Positions 8,001 through 16,760 of a stretch of DNA of 33,149 nt are shown here, piece after piece; positions within the stretch are counted from its first letter, which is position 1; each line of letters starts with the position of its first letter. Source of the DNA: Ruminococcus sp. (GTDB lineage Bacteria; Bacillota; Clostridia; Oscillospirales; Ruminococcaceae); assembly GCA_016288815.1 (NCBI GenBank), contig JAEELF010000047.1, forward strand, positions 1 through 33,149, given 5' to 3'. Position numbers and translations under genes: made by a program. Below the pieces are notes generated by a model. It saw only the letters and a list, made by a program, of their open reading frames with translations, made no database searches and was not told the origin of the DNA.

Positions 8001-10866
8001 GAAAACGGCGCAGGGAAAGTGGTTCCTTGCGAAGAATATGAAGAGCAAGAAGCTCGTCAAGGCGCTCAACGCTCACGCGAAGAGCTCGGGGACGGTAACG
8101 AAGTCCAACATCACGGGCTTTTACGACAAGCTCAACCGCCTGAAGGAGCTCCGAGGGGAGATAAGCTCCGCACAGCCCGATATGACCGCTGTGTTCGGCG
8201 CCCTCTGGCTCGAGGAGGACTCTGACTGGGCGCAGATCAGCTCGGCTGTCACGCTCTCACAGAAGCTGCGTGATGACCTCGCGCAGTCTCCGCTCACGGC
8301 TACGCAGAAAGACGCGCTTGCGGAGGATATTTCCAATAGATTCAGCACGCCCTCGCAGAAGCAGGCTAACCGAGCTTCCGTCGAGAAGATGATTCGCGAC
8401 TACAGCGACCTCGAAGCAACGCTCACTGAGCTCAGCGATAAGTTCGCAATAGCTCCCGAAAGACTGATATCCGGCGAAAACTGGCTCGTTGATGCCGACG
8501 ACAGGGCGACTGACTTCATCGAAGATCTCCCGCAGCTCAAGGAGTGGACAGGTATCGTAAGTCTCTGCGAGAAGCTGCGTGAGTTCGGTATCGGCAACGT
8601 CGCGGAAGCTTACCTCGATGGAAATATCCCCACCGATGAGCTCACAAAGGCATTCGACGCTGACCTCAGCCGCGCTATGGTCATGTATACAATTTCCGAC
8701 AGTGAGGCATTGTCAAAATTCAACGGGACTATCTTTGAAGATACCATACGGCGCTTCGGCGAGGTGTCGGACGAGTTCTCACAGCTCACTATCAAGGAGC
8801 TCGTTGCGGAGCTCTCATCCCGCATTCCCACGCCCGGAAGCTCTGCAGGCAGCTCTGAAGTCGGCATTCTGCAAAAGGCGATAAAGAGCGGCGGACGCAT
8901 GATGTCCATTCGCAAGCTGTTCGACAGCATTCCCAATCTGCTGCGCAGGATGTGCCCGGTAATGCTCATGAGCCCGATCTCAGTCGCGCAGTACATCGAC
9001 CCCGCTTATCCGAAATTTGACCTTGTTATCTTCGACGAGGCTTCACAGCTCCCGACCTGCGAGGCTGTTGGTGCTATCGCGCGCGGCGAGAACGTAATCG
9101 TCGTCGGCGACCCCAAGCAGCTCCCTCCGACCAGCTTCTTCACGTCCAATCAGGTCGACGAGGAGAACTACGAAAAGGAGGACCTCGAGAGTGTGCTCGA
9201 CGACTGCCTCGCGCTGTCTATGCCACAGAAGCACCTCCTCTGGCATTACCGCTCGCGGCACGAGAGCCTCATCGCGTACAGCAATGCCAAGTACTACGAA
9301 AACAAGCTCTACACGTTCCCGTCGCCGGACGATCAAGTGTCCGAGGTGAGCTGGGTACACGTCGAGGGCTACTACGATAAGGGCTCGACCAAGCAGAACA
9401 AGGCTGAGGCACAGGCTATCGTTGCGGAGATCTCCCGCAGACTGGCTGATCCAGAACTGCGCAAACTCAGTATCGGCGTTGTTACGTTCAGTATGCCGCA
9501 GCAGAACCTCATCGACGACCTCCTCATAGACGCTTTCCGCGCCGACCCGCAACTCGAACAGTGGGCGAATGAGATGTACGAGCCGATACTCATCAAGAAC
9601 CTCGAAAACGTTCAGGGCGATGAACGCGATGTCATCATGTTCTCCGTGGGCTACGGTCCCGATAAGGAGGGAAAGGTCTCGATGAACTTCGGTCCGCTCA
9701 ACCGTGACGGCGGCTGGCGCAGACTCAACGTCGCGATATCGCGTTCAAAGTGCCAGATGATAGTATTCTCTGTCATCACTCCTGACCAGATAGACCTCTC
9801 CCGAACACGCTCGGACGGCGTCGAGGGACTCAAGGGCTTCCTCGAATTCGCGGCAAAGGGCAGGAGCGCTCTCGCGGTGCGCGGGGGAACTGCTGCTGCG
9901 AAAAACGGCTTCGGCGAAGCTGTTGCTACGGAGCTCGAAAAGCTCGGTTATCAGCCAAAGTGCAGTGTCGGCTGCTCGGACTACAAGATAGATGTGGCGG
10001 TTGTAAATCCCGATAAGCCCGATACTTATATCCTCGGTATAAACTGCTGCGGACGCGCTTATCTCGACAACGGTACGGCTTATGACCGCACTCTCTCGCA
10101 GCCGAGCGTTCTGAAGGGTCTCGGGTGGAACATCATGAACGTCTATATCCTCGACTGGCTCGACAACAAGGACAAGGTACTTGGCAAGATACGCGGTGAG
10201 ATAGAAGCCTGCGTAGAGCGCTACCGTCACCCCGAGGCAAAAAAGGAGGAATCCAAGCCCAAGCAGGAGCTCGTCTTCGAGACTGAGGAGATAAGCTCGC
10301 TGACCGAGATGTGCGACAAGTATGAGCCGTTCAAGATCAAGGAGTACGGCGCGTCGGATAAATTCAACGAGGAAAACCTCGGGAAGATAATCAAGTGCAT
10401 CAACGACATCGTCCAGGCGGAGGCGCCTATAAACCGCAAAACGCTCGCTAAGAAGACCTTTGCTTGCTTCGGTATCACACGTCCCGGGGCGGCTATGAAG
10501 CGTACATTCGACCTCGCGTTTGAGAGGTCCGACAAGAAGGTCGCGGCTTCCGGTGAGAACGAGTTCATCTGGCAGAGCGGGCAGACTCCCGAGAGCTACG
10601 ACAAGTGCCGCGCAGTCTGCAAGGACGACGAGCGCCGCGACATGGACGAAATTGCTCCGGAAGAGATAGCTTCCGGCATAGCGCTGATAATGTCGCGTCA
10701 GGTGGCTATGCATCGTGATGATCTGCTACGCGAGACTGCACACCTGTTCGGCTTCACACGTCTGACGCCGACCGTAGAGACTGCGGTATCGCTCGGCATA
10801 AGAGCCGCTAAGAGCCGCGGAGTTATCGAGTTCGGCGAAGACGGGAAGATAACCTACGTCGGCTGA
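5074..10866 (+). CDS. Giant DUF4011-type superfamily 1 helicase with transglutaminase-like and degenerate nuclease-like domains
   Basis: A 1930-residue cytoplasmic protein. The N-terminal 170 residues look beta-rich. Residues about 205-260 resemble a papain/transglutaminase fold, with Cys218 in KSGTCLDLA and His244 in KGHAFAGCW. A DUF4011-like segment follows (WERKLLDLSLRNSLLNFRP, about 380). The helicase core has Walker A GPPGSGKS (685-692), a long coiled insertion, Walker B FDEAS (1320-1324) with GDPKQLPP, and motifs around HYRSRHESLI and NVAISRSK. The C-terminus carries an MTES_1575/Vsr-like domain (1610-1700) and a DUF3320-like end. In the nuclease-like domain the usual IECDG is GINCCG (N1657, C1659), so two acidic residues I expect are missing. 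The start ATG has GGAGA and its own promoter. Family relatives include single-gene antiviral proteins (Hhe type, from memory). A defence role is inferred. Confidence 0.85.
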   Translation: MENKISFGGNMTARINFAMQQNYVPVFRNIILTNKTDSELKSVSLRITFEPEFAKVFESAPVDLKPDTPVEIAPINIVMLSEYLFSLTEKLVGSVTIEAVQDGEVIASEVKTIELLAYDQWTGVLFMPETAAAFMTPNHPRIQEVVSKASLYLQKWTGEPSFTGYQSQNPNIVKQQIGAIYAALQELNIAYTMPPASFEEAQRIRMPDAVIDGKSGTCLDLAVLYCTCLEAVGLNPLLVVVKGHAFAGCWLENDTFPDCLQYDMTAVTKRIAAGIDAMCVVECTDFVAGKSVDFGDAEKSAAAHLTDPADFYFAIDVARTRSSGIRPIPSRITENGSFTAVDYGERKKKEITSAPDQISDIGFAAQGEDLEVTKQVIWERKLLDLSLRNSLLNFRPTTMSVQLMTDSLGTLEDEISKGEDFRVMPLPNDMILEVSDSKIYESENNRDQISAIAASEFKSRRLRTYLKDADLEKIMKKLHRQAKVSLEENGANTIYLALGFLRWYETDKSEKPRYSPLVLVPIDIIRKVQEKSYSIRIRDEETQVNITMLEMLRQFFGIDIKGLTPVPEDENGVNLPLIFSTIRQGIMARPRWDIEEYAFIGQFSFTRFIMWNDIRNRAEDLAKNKVVASLISGKTEWESEDIYISPADLDEKVAPSDLAVPLSADSSQLAAVYAAAEGKSFVLHGPPGSGKSQTITNMIASALYHGKSVLFVAEKMAALTVVEKRLNKVGLGPFCLELHSNKAQKRTVLKQLEEALNVGKIKQPQEYKSQAEKISAMRRELNSVMKEIHKVRHFGISLYDAAVRYEKYKDFGGRLEFTNSQIDAMSESSYETWHENLESLTAAGREFGDVPGSPLKICRLTSCAPDTRDALSAKLGELKNKLRPVGEDTAQLCGICGAEKLTFEQCRAASAMITAAAADGYILPAVFTGSDWDIRKTPAEKLVQNGQEMSALKAEILTQFEKSVLDYDSPAALVDWKTAQGKWFLAKNMKSKKLVKALNAHAKSSGTVTKSNITGFYDKLNRLKELRGEISSAQPDMTAVFGALWLEEDSDWAQISSAVTLSQKLRDDLAQSPLTATQKDALAEDISNRFSTPSQKQANRASVEKMIRDYSDLEATLTELSDKFAIAPERLISGENWLVDADDRATDFIEDLPQLKEWTGIVSLCEKLREFGIGNVAEAYLDGNIPTDELTKAFDADLSRAMVMYTISDSEALSKFNGTIFEDTIRRFGEVSDEFSQLTIKELVAELSSRIPTPGSSAGSSEVGILQKAIKSGGRMMSIRKLFDSIPNLLRRMCPVMLMSPISVAQYIDPAYPKFDLVIFDEASQLPTCEAVGAIARGENVIVVGDPKQLPPTSFFTSNQVDEENYEKEDLESVLDDCLALSMPQKHLLWHYRSRHESLIAYSNAKYYENKLYTFPSPDDQVSEVSWVHVEGYYDKGSTKQNKAEAQAIVAEISRRLADPELRKLSIGVVTFSMPQQNLIDDLLIDAFRADPQLEQWANEMYEPILIKNLENVQGDERDVIMFSVGYGPDKEGKVSMNFGPLNRDGGWRRLNVAISRSKCQMIVFSVITPDQIDLSRTRSDGVEGLKGFLEFAAKGRSALAVRGGTAAAKNGFGEAVATELEKLGYQPKCSVGCSDYKIDVAVVNPDKPDTYILGINCCGRAYLDNGTAYDRTLSQPSVLKGLGWNIMNVYILDWLDNKDKVLGKIRGEIEACVERYRHPEAKKEESKPKQELVFETEEISSLTEMCDKYEPFKIKEYGASDKFNEENLGKIIKCINDIVQAEAPINRKTLAKKTFACFGITRPGAAMKRTFDLAFERSDKKVAASGENEFIWQSGQTPESYDKCRAVCKDDERRDMDEIAPEEIASGIALIMSRQVAMHRDDLLRETAHLFGFTRLTPTVETAVSLGIRAAKSRGVIEFGEDGKITYVG

Positions 10867-10886
10867 AAGCAGGGGAGTGACTTGCC

Positions 10887-11474
10887 TTGGAAAATAGTAT
10901 GAACAAATCGCTCCGCGCTAAGATAAAAGAGGAGCACCTCTGCGTCGTAATGCTGGTGTGCGGGGTACTTCTCTGTGCGGCGGCTGCTGGATTCTTCTCG
11001 GGATACAGTGACCTCACCCACCGCTCAGAGGCTGATATAGCTGAAATGGGAGTTCTCGGATTTTTCGGTGCTATCGGAGCTATAGGCTCATCATTCGTTG
11101 CGGCGCTGTTTTACGCGCTCGGAATGGTGTCGGCAGTGTTCGGAGCGGAACTCACTATACTCGGCGGAACTGTGCTTTATGCATTGAAAAAGAAGACTGA
11201 GGGTGCGTACAGAATGGTAAGCATCATCTGTCTGGCAATGACTGCTGTGCTGCTCGTGGGTGCGTCGATATGCATTATCGGTATGCTGAAACGCGGGAAC
11301 GAGGGTGCTGCGATACTACTGCTGCTCGGGACAGCTGCTGCGGTGCGGCTGCCGGTCAGATACTTATTTATTGCAAAAGATCGGCTTCCGAAGGATACTG
11401 CTCCGACGGAGACCGATGATACGGAGGCAGAATTTGAAACGTCTACAGATACTGATAGGAAAGATAATAGTTAA
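10887..11474 (+). CDS. Four-helix membrane protein of unknown function
   Basis: A 195-residue protein with four hydrophobic segments (about residues 18-40, 56-86, 108-133 and 142-163) and a hydrophilic, acidic Thr/Asp-rich cytoplasmic tail. I do not recognise a family. The TTG at 10887 is preferred because AGGGGAG lies 9 bases before it. The ATG at 10899 is the alternative. Its 3' end overlaps the proposed murT start by 41 bases in another frame, so it is probably translated from the same transcript as murT-gatD. A role in the cell envelope is only suggested by that neighbourhood. Confidence 0.7.
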   Translation: MENSMNKSLRAKIKEEHLCVVMLVCGVLLCAAAAGFFSGYSDLTHRSEADIAEMGVLGFFGAIGAIGSSFVAALFYALGMVSAVFGAELTILGGTVLYALKKKTEGAYRMVSIICLAMTAVLLVGASICIIGMLKRGNEGAAILLLLGTAAAVRLPVRYLFIAKDRLPKDTAPTETDDTEAEFETSTDTDRKDNS

Positions 11475-12774
11475 GCTGCTGCACCTGTTCAGGCGCAACG
11501 CGGGAAATCTCCCGGGTATCGTGCTCTGGCACATCTCCCGCCACAGGTGCTGCTCGATGTTCAGGGTGGACTGCCCGATAATCGCGGTCACCGGAACAAA
11601 TGGAAAAACCTCGGTCACGAACTGTATCGCGCAGCTTTTCGAGCGCAGCGGCAGGAATATCATAATCAACCGTGAGGGAAATAACCTCGATACGGGGATC
11701 TGCTCGCTGCTGCTGCGTCACTGCGACATGAAGGGCAGGGTCAAGGCGGATTATCTCATTCTCGAGACCGATGAGTCACACGTTCCTGTGGTGTATTCGC
11801 AGCTCAAGCTCGATACGCTCGTCGTGCTGAATTTCTTCCGCGATCAGCTCGACCGCAACGGCGAGATGGAGACCCTGATACAGAAGATAAACGGCTTCTG
11901 CAAGACCTTTGAAGGCAATCTTATCCTCAACGGCGACGACCCCAACACAGCCCGTCTCGGCAGAGCGAATCCCAAGAACAAGAACGTCCGCTACTTCCAC
12001 GCGGAGCCTTATGCATTCGCGACGGACAAGATATTCGAGGCTTCTGAGGGACGTTTCTGTCCGTTCTGCGGCGAGCCGCTGAAGTACGACTACTATCAGT
12101 ACTCCCATATCGGAAAGTTCCGCTGCGGGAAGTGCGGCTTTGGCGACTATGAGCCCTACATCACGGCTTCCGGCATCGACCTCGAAAAGCCGCAGTTCAC
12201 TGCGGACGGTCACACCTACTCGCCTAAGCTCAACAGTATCTACAACGTCTACAACATGACTGCTGTTGCGGCTGCGGCGAAGCTCTACGGCATTGAGCAG
12301 AGCGTTACGGACAGTGTGATATCGAACTATACTGTCAATAACGGACGCATGGAGAACTTCATGCTCGGCGACCGCAAGACCACTCTCAACCTCGCCAAAA
12401 ACCCGGTCGGCGCGAATATGACCCTCCGCGTGATGAACGAGATGAAGGGCGAAAAGGAGCTCCTTTTCGTGCTCAACGACAACGTCGCGGACGGACTCGA
12501 TGTCTCGTGGATATGGGACATCAACTTCAGCGTTTTTGAGCGCGTGACAAGGGTAGTCACATCGGGTACACGCGCCCACGACATTGCTGTGCGGATAAAA
12601 TGCTCAGGCTATGACGCTTCTAAGATAGTCGTCCGACCTGACCTCGACAAGGCTGTGGCTGAGCTCGCTTCAACTGAGGGGAGAAAGTTCGTCATCGCGA
12701 ACTACACGGCCGTTCAGCCGACTCGCGCGGCACTGAAAAGATACATCGCAAAGCATGGAGGTAAGGCACGATGA
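11434..12774 (+). CDS. murT: Lipid II isoglutaminyl synthase, MurT subunit
   Basis: MurT, with GatD, amidates the D-glutamate of lipid II to D-isoglutamine using ATP and glutamine. The 446-residue protein has the Mur ligase P-loop GTNGKTS (54-60), the NREGNN segment, the central Mur ligase region and the MurT-specific four-cysteine zinc ribbon (CPFCGEP ... CGKCGFG, about 208-232). The C-terminal DUF1727 domain contains NPVGANMTLR and NDNVADGLDVSWIWD. I chose the TTG at 11434 because GGAGG sits six bases upstream and the length fits the family. The frame is open further upstream, but that part lies inside the previous gene. It overlaps gatD by four bases. Confidence 0.95.
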   Translation: MKRLQILIGKIIVKLLHLFRRNAGNLPGIVLWHISRHRCCSMFRVDCPIIAVTGTNGKTSVTNCIAQLFERSGRNIIINREGNNLDTGICSLLLRHCDMKGRVKADYLILETDESHVPVVYSQLKLDTLVVLNFFRDQLDRNGEMETLIQKINGFCKTFEGNLILNGDDPNTARLGRANPKNKNVRYFHAEPYAFATDKIFEASEGRFCPFCGEPLKYDYYQYSHIGKFRCGKCGFGDYEPYITASGIDLEKPQFTADGHTYSPKLNSIYNVYNMTAVAAAAKLYGIEQSVTDSVISNYTVNNGRMENFMLGDRKTTLNLAKNPVGANMTLRVMNEMKGEKELLFVLNDNVADGLDVSWIWDINFSVFERVTRVVTSGTRAHDIAVRIKCSGYDASKIVVRPDLDKAVAELASTEGRKFVIANYTAVQPTRAALKRYIAKHGGKAR

Positions 12775-13514
12775 GTACGGTGAAAATATTGCATATGTAC
12801 GCGGATATGCTCGACCTCTACGGCGACAGCGGCAACATGGAGATACTAAGCTACCGGTGCAGAATGCGAGGGATAGAGTGCGTTATCGACAAGTATTCCA
12901 TTGATTCCGAGAAGCCTGATCTGTCGCAGTACGACCTCATCTACATCGGCGGCGGCGCTGACCTCGAGCAGCAGCATATCTCCGAGGATCTGCTCACATT
13001 CCGCGACCAGCTCAGAGAGGCTCATGAAGCGGGAACGTTCCTGTTCCTCATCTGCGGCGGATATCAGCTCATGGGAAAGTTCTACCGTGACGCTGACGGT
13101 AATGAAATACCGGGGCTGGGGCTGTTCGATTACTACACCGTCGCGCCGAACAGTCGGCGTAAGAGGTGTATAGGGAACATCGTGATCCGTACCGAGATCA
13201 CCGGGAAGCAGGTCGATGTTGTTGGCTTTGAGAACCACGGCGGACAGACGCACGACGTCAGGACACCGCTGGGCACAGTGCTCTGCGGCAACGGAAATTG
13301 CAGGAACAGTCCGTCTGAGGGGTACTTCGGGAAAAACGTCATCGCGACGTACCTGCACGGTCCTATGCTCGCGAAAAACCCTGAGATCTCCGACTATATC
13401 ATCTCCTGCTGTGTCAACAGGGGACAGTCGGATCAGGTGGAATTGAAGCCGCTCGATGACAGTCTTGAGATCGCCTGCCGCAAAGTCATGCTTGACAGAT
13501 TGCTTAAAAAATAA
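12771..13514 (+). CDS. gatD: Lipid II isoglutaminyl synthase, glutaminase subunit GatD
   Basis: Class I glutamine amidotransferase (CobB/CobQ-like) that supplies ammonia to MurT. It has 247 residues. Nucleophile Cys95 lies in LFLICGGYQLMG and catalytic His196 in TYLHGPMLAKNP. The N-terminus KILHMYADMLDLYGDSGN is typical of GatD. The ATG overlaps the murT stop (ATGA), so the two subunits should be made in equal amounts. It ends just before a hairpin shared with the convergent U32 gene. Confidence 0.95.
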   Translation: MSTVKILHMYADMLDLYGDSGNMEILSYRCRMRGIECVIDKYSIDSEKPDLSQYDLIYIGGGADLEQQHISEDLLTFRDQLREAHEAGTFLFLICGGYQLMGKFYRDADGNEIPGLGLFDYYTVAPNSRRKRCIGNIVIRTEITGKQVDVVGFENHGGQTHDVRTPLGTVLCGNGNCRNSPSEGYFGKNVIATYLHGPMLAKNPEISDYIISCCVNRGQSDQVELKPLDDSLEIACRKVMLDRLLKK

Positions 13515-13517
13515 GAA

Positions 13518-13556
13518 AAGATCGCAGTTCCGAAAGGTCCTGCGATCTTGTTTTTT
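13518..13556. terminator. Bidirectional terminator between gatD and the U32 gene
   Basis: AAGATCGCAG (13518-13527) pairs perfectly with CTGCGATCTT (13540-13549), followed by GTTTTTT on the plus strand and preceded by A residues. It lies between two convergent genes and can serve both. Confidence 0.88.
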
Positions 13557-14769
13557 ATGTGGCTTTTCTTATGACCGTCCCTGTGGGGAATTCCATTTCT
13601 GACGGGAACGAGAACTTCATCATGGCGTGGTTCGCGGTCTCGATTGTATCGCCGTTTTCATCGAACAGCTTGTCGAGCACGACGGTTACGGGCTTTTGCG
13701 ACGGGGCAAGTATCTCGACTTCGTCACCCGCGAAAAAGCGGTTGCGCTGGGTGCAGTATACTGTGCCGTTCTCACACTTTTCAACCACAGCCACAACATC
13801 GTAATTGCGGATATAGCCGCTGTTTTCGTAATACTGCGACTCCTCCGGCACACCGAAGAAAAAGCCGTTGCAGTACTTCCTGTGGCTGACCTTGTAGACC
13901 TCGTCGCGTATCCAGTCGGGAAGAGCGAAGTTGTCGGGGTCTTTGTAGTACTCATCAACTGCCATGCGGTAGGCATTCGTAACGACAGCAACGTAGTACG
14001 CTGACTTCGCTCTGCCCTCTATTTTCAGGCTCGTGACGCCGACCTGTGCAAGTTTGTCGATGTGCTCTATCATGCACATATCCTTGGAATTGAGGATATA
14101 TGTGCCGTGCTCGTCCTCGAATACGGGGAAGAACTCTCCCGGGCGCTTTTCCTCCATGAGGTGATAGCCCCAGCGGCACGGCTGAGCGCATTCTCCGCGG
14201 TTCGCGTCACGGTTCACGAGGTACTGCGACAGCAGACACCTTCCAGAGAACGACACGCACATCGCACCGTGCACGAAGGCTTCGATGTCGAGGTCGGGGG
14301 AGGTCTTTGCGCGTATCTCAGCTATCTCGTCGAGGGAGAGCTCGCGCGCGAGGACTATCCGCTTCGCGCCCATGTTATAAAGCTCGCGGGCGGTGACGTA
14401 GTTTACGATACCGGTCTGGGTGGAAATGTGTATCTCCATATCCGGCGCGTATTTTTTCACAAGTGACAGCAGACCTATGTCCGCGACTATCATCGCGTCC
14501 ACGCCTGCCTCAACAGCCTCGCTGACGTACTTCTCGAAGAAGGGAATCTCGTTGTTGCGGGGGAGGGTGTTGCAGGTCAGGTAGACCTTTATGCCGCGGC
14601 GGTGAGCCTCTCCGACTGCTCTGACGAGCTGGTCGAAGTCAAAGTTCATCGGTGATGCTCTCATTCCGAACTGCTTGCGTCCGAGGTATACCGCGTCAGC
14701 GCCGTAGTTTATCGCGGCGCCGAAGCGTTCCTCATCACCAGCCGGTGCAAGAACTTCGAGCTTATTCAT
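13555..14769 (-). CDS. Peptidase U32 family protein (tRNA hydroxylation, TrhP-like)
   Basis: A 404-residue cytoplasmic protein. The N-terminus LEVLAPAGDEERFGAAINYGADAVYLG and the Cys-rich signature SFSGRCLLSQYL ... GECAQPCRW identify the U32 family. Members once called collagenases are now linked to prephenate-dependent hydroxylation of tRNA wobble uridine or of rRNA (TrhP, RlhA). The start is placed at 14769, where GGAGG precedes ATG, although the frame is open further upstream inside mltG. It overlaps the mltG stop by 8 bases. The mltG-U32 neighbourhood resembles the yrrL-yrrN-yrrO region of Bacillus (from memory). Which of the U32 subtypes this is cannot be settled by eye. Confidence 0.9.
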   Translation of the reverse strand: MNKLEVLAPAGDEERFGAAINYGADAVYLGRKQFGMRASPMNFDFDQLVRAVGEAHRRGIKVYLTCNTLPRNNEIPFFEKYVSEAVEAGVDAMIVADIGLLSLVKKYAPDMEIHISTQTGIVNYVTARELYNMGAKRIVLARELSLDEIAEIRAKTSPDLDIEAFVHGAMCVSFSGRCLLSQYLVNRDANRGECAQPCRWGYHLMEEKRPGEFFPVFEDEHGTYILNSKDMCMIEHIDKLAQVGVTSLKIEGRAKSAYYVAVVTNAYRMAVDEYYKDPDNFALPDWIRDEVYKVSHRKYCNGFFFGVPEESQYYENSGYIRNYDVVAVVEKCENGTVYCTQRNRFFAGDEVEILAPSQKPVTVVLDKLFDENGDTIETANHAMMKFSFPSEMEFPTGTVIRKAT

Positions 14770-16201
14770 TCTGCGCCTCCAGTTCAGCGGCTCTCGAAGC
14801 CTCGTAGTATTCCTCGTACTGCCTGTCGATCTCAGCAAGATTCTCATTGTGCTCATCAAGAGTCTTAGCGTAGAGCGTTACGCCGGTGTAGATGTTTGCG
14901 GCGAAGTAGTAGTAGTCGGTCGGGAAGTTCTCGAGGACTGCGTCTATTGCCTCGATACCGGGATTGCAGATAGCTCCGGGCGGGAGACCTGTGCCGATGT
15001 AGGTGTCGTAGGCGTCGATCATGTTCTTATTGTAGAGCTCAAGGTGAGGCTTTACGACATCGTTTGCGTAGTTGGTCGTCGGGTCGGACTGGAGCTTACC
15101 ACCGAACTCTGCAGGGTTTCTCAGTCGGTTGAGGAAGATAGAGGCTACCATTTTCATCGAGTCAGCATTCGGTGCTTCCTTCTGGACGATAGAAGCGAGC
15201 GTTACGAGCTGATCGAGGGAGAGTCCCATGTCCTCCATTTTCTTGTATCTTTCCTCGGTCATCTTCGAGTTGAAGTTGTAATATATCTTCTGGCAGACCT
15301 TTTCGGGCTCCATGTTCTCGTAGAAGTAGTAGGTATCAGGGAAGCAGTAGCCCTCCATACGATTGAGCTTCAGCGTGGTATCAGACGGGAGCTTATCCTC
15401 GAACTCGAAGCCGAATCCGCCGGAATTGAAGTAGAACACGAACTCATCGGCGTTGCAGACGTTGTTCTTCTCGAGGATATCAGCGATCTCGTAGATATTC
15501 AGACCCTCGGGGAAGGTGACTTCGACGGAGACGCTCTGCTCGGTGGATATATTTGTGAGCTCGTAGATTATCTCCTCGTATGCCATGTTAGGGCGGATAA
15601 AGTGCTCACCGGCGATGTACGCGGTGTCAGACTTTCTCAGGCTCGAGAAAAGCAGGAAGCACTTGGGCGACTTGATGATACCCTCGTCCTTGAGGAGCGT
15701 GGCTATCTGCTCGGTGGTGGCGCCCTCGGGGATATTTATCAGCTTGTTCGCGTCGCTCTTGCCTATGCCGAGCATATCCTTGCCGAACGCGATGATGACC
15801 ATTGAAAGGCATATCGACACAGCAAAGATGAACGTCGTAAGGATAAGTACGCCCGGAAGGCGGCTGCGCTGCTTCTTCTTTTTCTTGTGCTTTCGCGGGG
15901 GAGCGGTCTCCATGCCGCGAACCGGAACACCGCCGTTCTCAGGCTGACCGGGATAGTCGGGCTGAGGGTAGGGAGGAGCGTTCATGGGCTGAGGCTGCTG
16001 GTATCCTGTTTGGTTCTCCGGCTTGAGTCTGCGCTCATGGACCGGTCTCAGCTGTCTGAGCGGGGGAGCGCTTGAACGCTGAACAGGCTGCTCCGGCTGG
16101 GCTGCGGCGGGAATGTCCTGCTTAGGCTCCGGCTGGGGCTGCTCTTTTTTGGTGTCGAGATCATTCAGTATACTGTTTATCAGATCATCGTTATTCTGCA
16201 T
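14762..16201 (-). CDS. mltG: Endolytic murein transglycosylase MltG
   Basis: MltG cleaves nascent glycan strands at the membrane, setting their length. The 479-residue protein has a long Pro/Gln-rich cytoplasmic region (about residues 20-105), a basic KHKKKKKQR stretch, one membrane helix (about 115-140) and an extracytoplasmic YceG domain. The catalytic Glu is in LASIVQKEAPNAD, and LQSDPTTNYA, TGLPPGAICNPG and YYFAANIYTG are conserved blocks. The start ATG has AAAGGACGG upstream and lies inside the end of the 5-FTHF cyclo-ligase gene (11-base overlap). The downstream U32 gene also overlaps, so the three are translationally linked. The unusually long disordered cytoplasmic tail may bind other cell-wall proteins (inference). 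Confidence 0.94.
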   Translation of the reverse strand: MQNNDDLINSILNDLDTKKEQPQPEPKQDIPAAAQPEQPVQRSSAPPLRQLRPVHERRLKPENQTGYQQPQPMNAPPYPQPDYPGQPENGGVPVRGMETAPPRKHKKKKKQRSRLPGVLILTTFIFAVSICLSMVIIAFGKDMLGIGKSDANKLINIPEGATTEQIATLLKDEGIIKSPKCFLLFSSLRKSDTAYIAGEHFIRPNMAYEEIIYELTNISTEQSVSVEVTFPEGLNIYEIADILEKNNVCNADEFVFYFNSGGFGFEFEDKLPSDTTLKLNRMEGYCFPDTYYFYENMEPEKVCQKIYYNFNSKMTEERYKKMEDMGLSLDQLVTLASIVQKEAPNADSMKMVASIFLNRLRNPAEFGGKLQSDPTTNYANDVVKPHLELYNKNMIDAYDTYIGTGLPPGAICNPGIEAIDAVLENFPTDYYYFAANIYTGVTLYAKTLDEHNENLAEIDRQYEEYYEASRAAELEAQNE

Positions 16202-16760
16202 TGCAGAGCACCGTCCTTTCTTCTGTTATTATTTGATCCACACGCAGGTCGTGCTCCTCAAGCGGGAGCTGCGGAGCGATGAGCTCCTCATACGCCAGCG
16301 CGATGGTGTAGATGTCTTTGTGTGCCGACAGGAACCTGTCGTAGTAGCCTCCGCCGTAGCCGAGACGTCCGCCGTTCAGTGTGAACGCAAGTCCCGGAAC
16401 TATGCAGACTGTATCGCTGCTGAGGTCTGGGCAGGGGAGTGATTCGTCGGGCTCGCAGATGTCATACTTACCCGGTTCGCCGCCGCGGAGTCTCGATATA
16501 TCATCAACTGTGTGGAAGGTCATATGTCCGGCGGTTTGGCACTTCGGGAAAGCTACAGTTTTTCCCTGTATCAGCAGCTTTTCGCCGATATCCCATGTAT
16601 CGGGCTCCGAGCAGAATGATGCGAAAAGCAGGACTGTCTGTGCGTTCCTGACACGCTCGTCAGCAAGCACACGCGCGCTGATGAGCATATCCTTATCATC
16701 GGTCTTGGCGGTCTTTCTCACACCGGAATAATGCTTCCGGTAGTCTTTTTTGCTGTTCAT
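16191..16760 (-). CDS. 5-formyltetrahydrofolate cyclo-ligase
   Basis: Converts 5-formyl-THF to 5,10-methenyl-THF with ATP in one-carbon metabolism. It has 189 residues, normal for the family. The N-terminal KKDYRKHYSGVRKT resembles the usual basic start. The conserved C-terminal signature GGRLGYGGGYYDRFL with preceding IVPGLAFTLNG is clear. LLFASFCSEPDT is the substrate-binding region. Start ATG directly follows the DJ-1 gene stop. The neighbouring thyX further upstream also works in folate metabolism, though the order may be coincidental. Confidence 0.94.
   Translation of the reverse strand: MNSKKDYRKHYSGVRKTAKTDDKDMLISARVLADERVRNAQTVLLFASFCSEPDTWDIGEKLLIQGKTVAFPKCQTAGHMTFHTVDDISRLRGGEPGKYDICEPDESLPCPDLSSDTVCIVPGLAFTLNGGRLGYGGGYYDRFLSAHKDIYTIALAYEELIAPQLPLEEHDLRVDQIITEERTVLCNAE

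Noticed and set aside
9745..10713. A 322-codon minus-strand frame opposite the helicase C-terminus
   Set aside because: Shadow of the real gene, with no motifs or context.
11776..12579. A 267-codon minus-strand frame opposite murT
   Set aside because: murT motifs are unambiguous. The antisense frame is a shadow.
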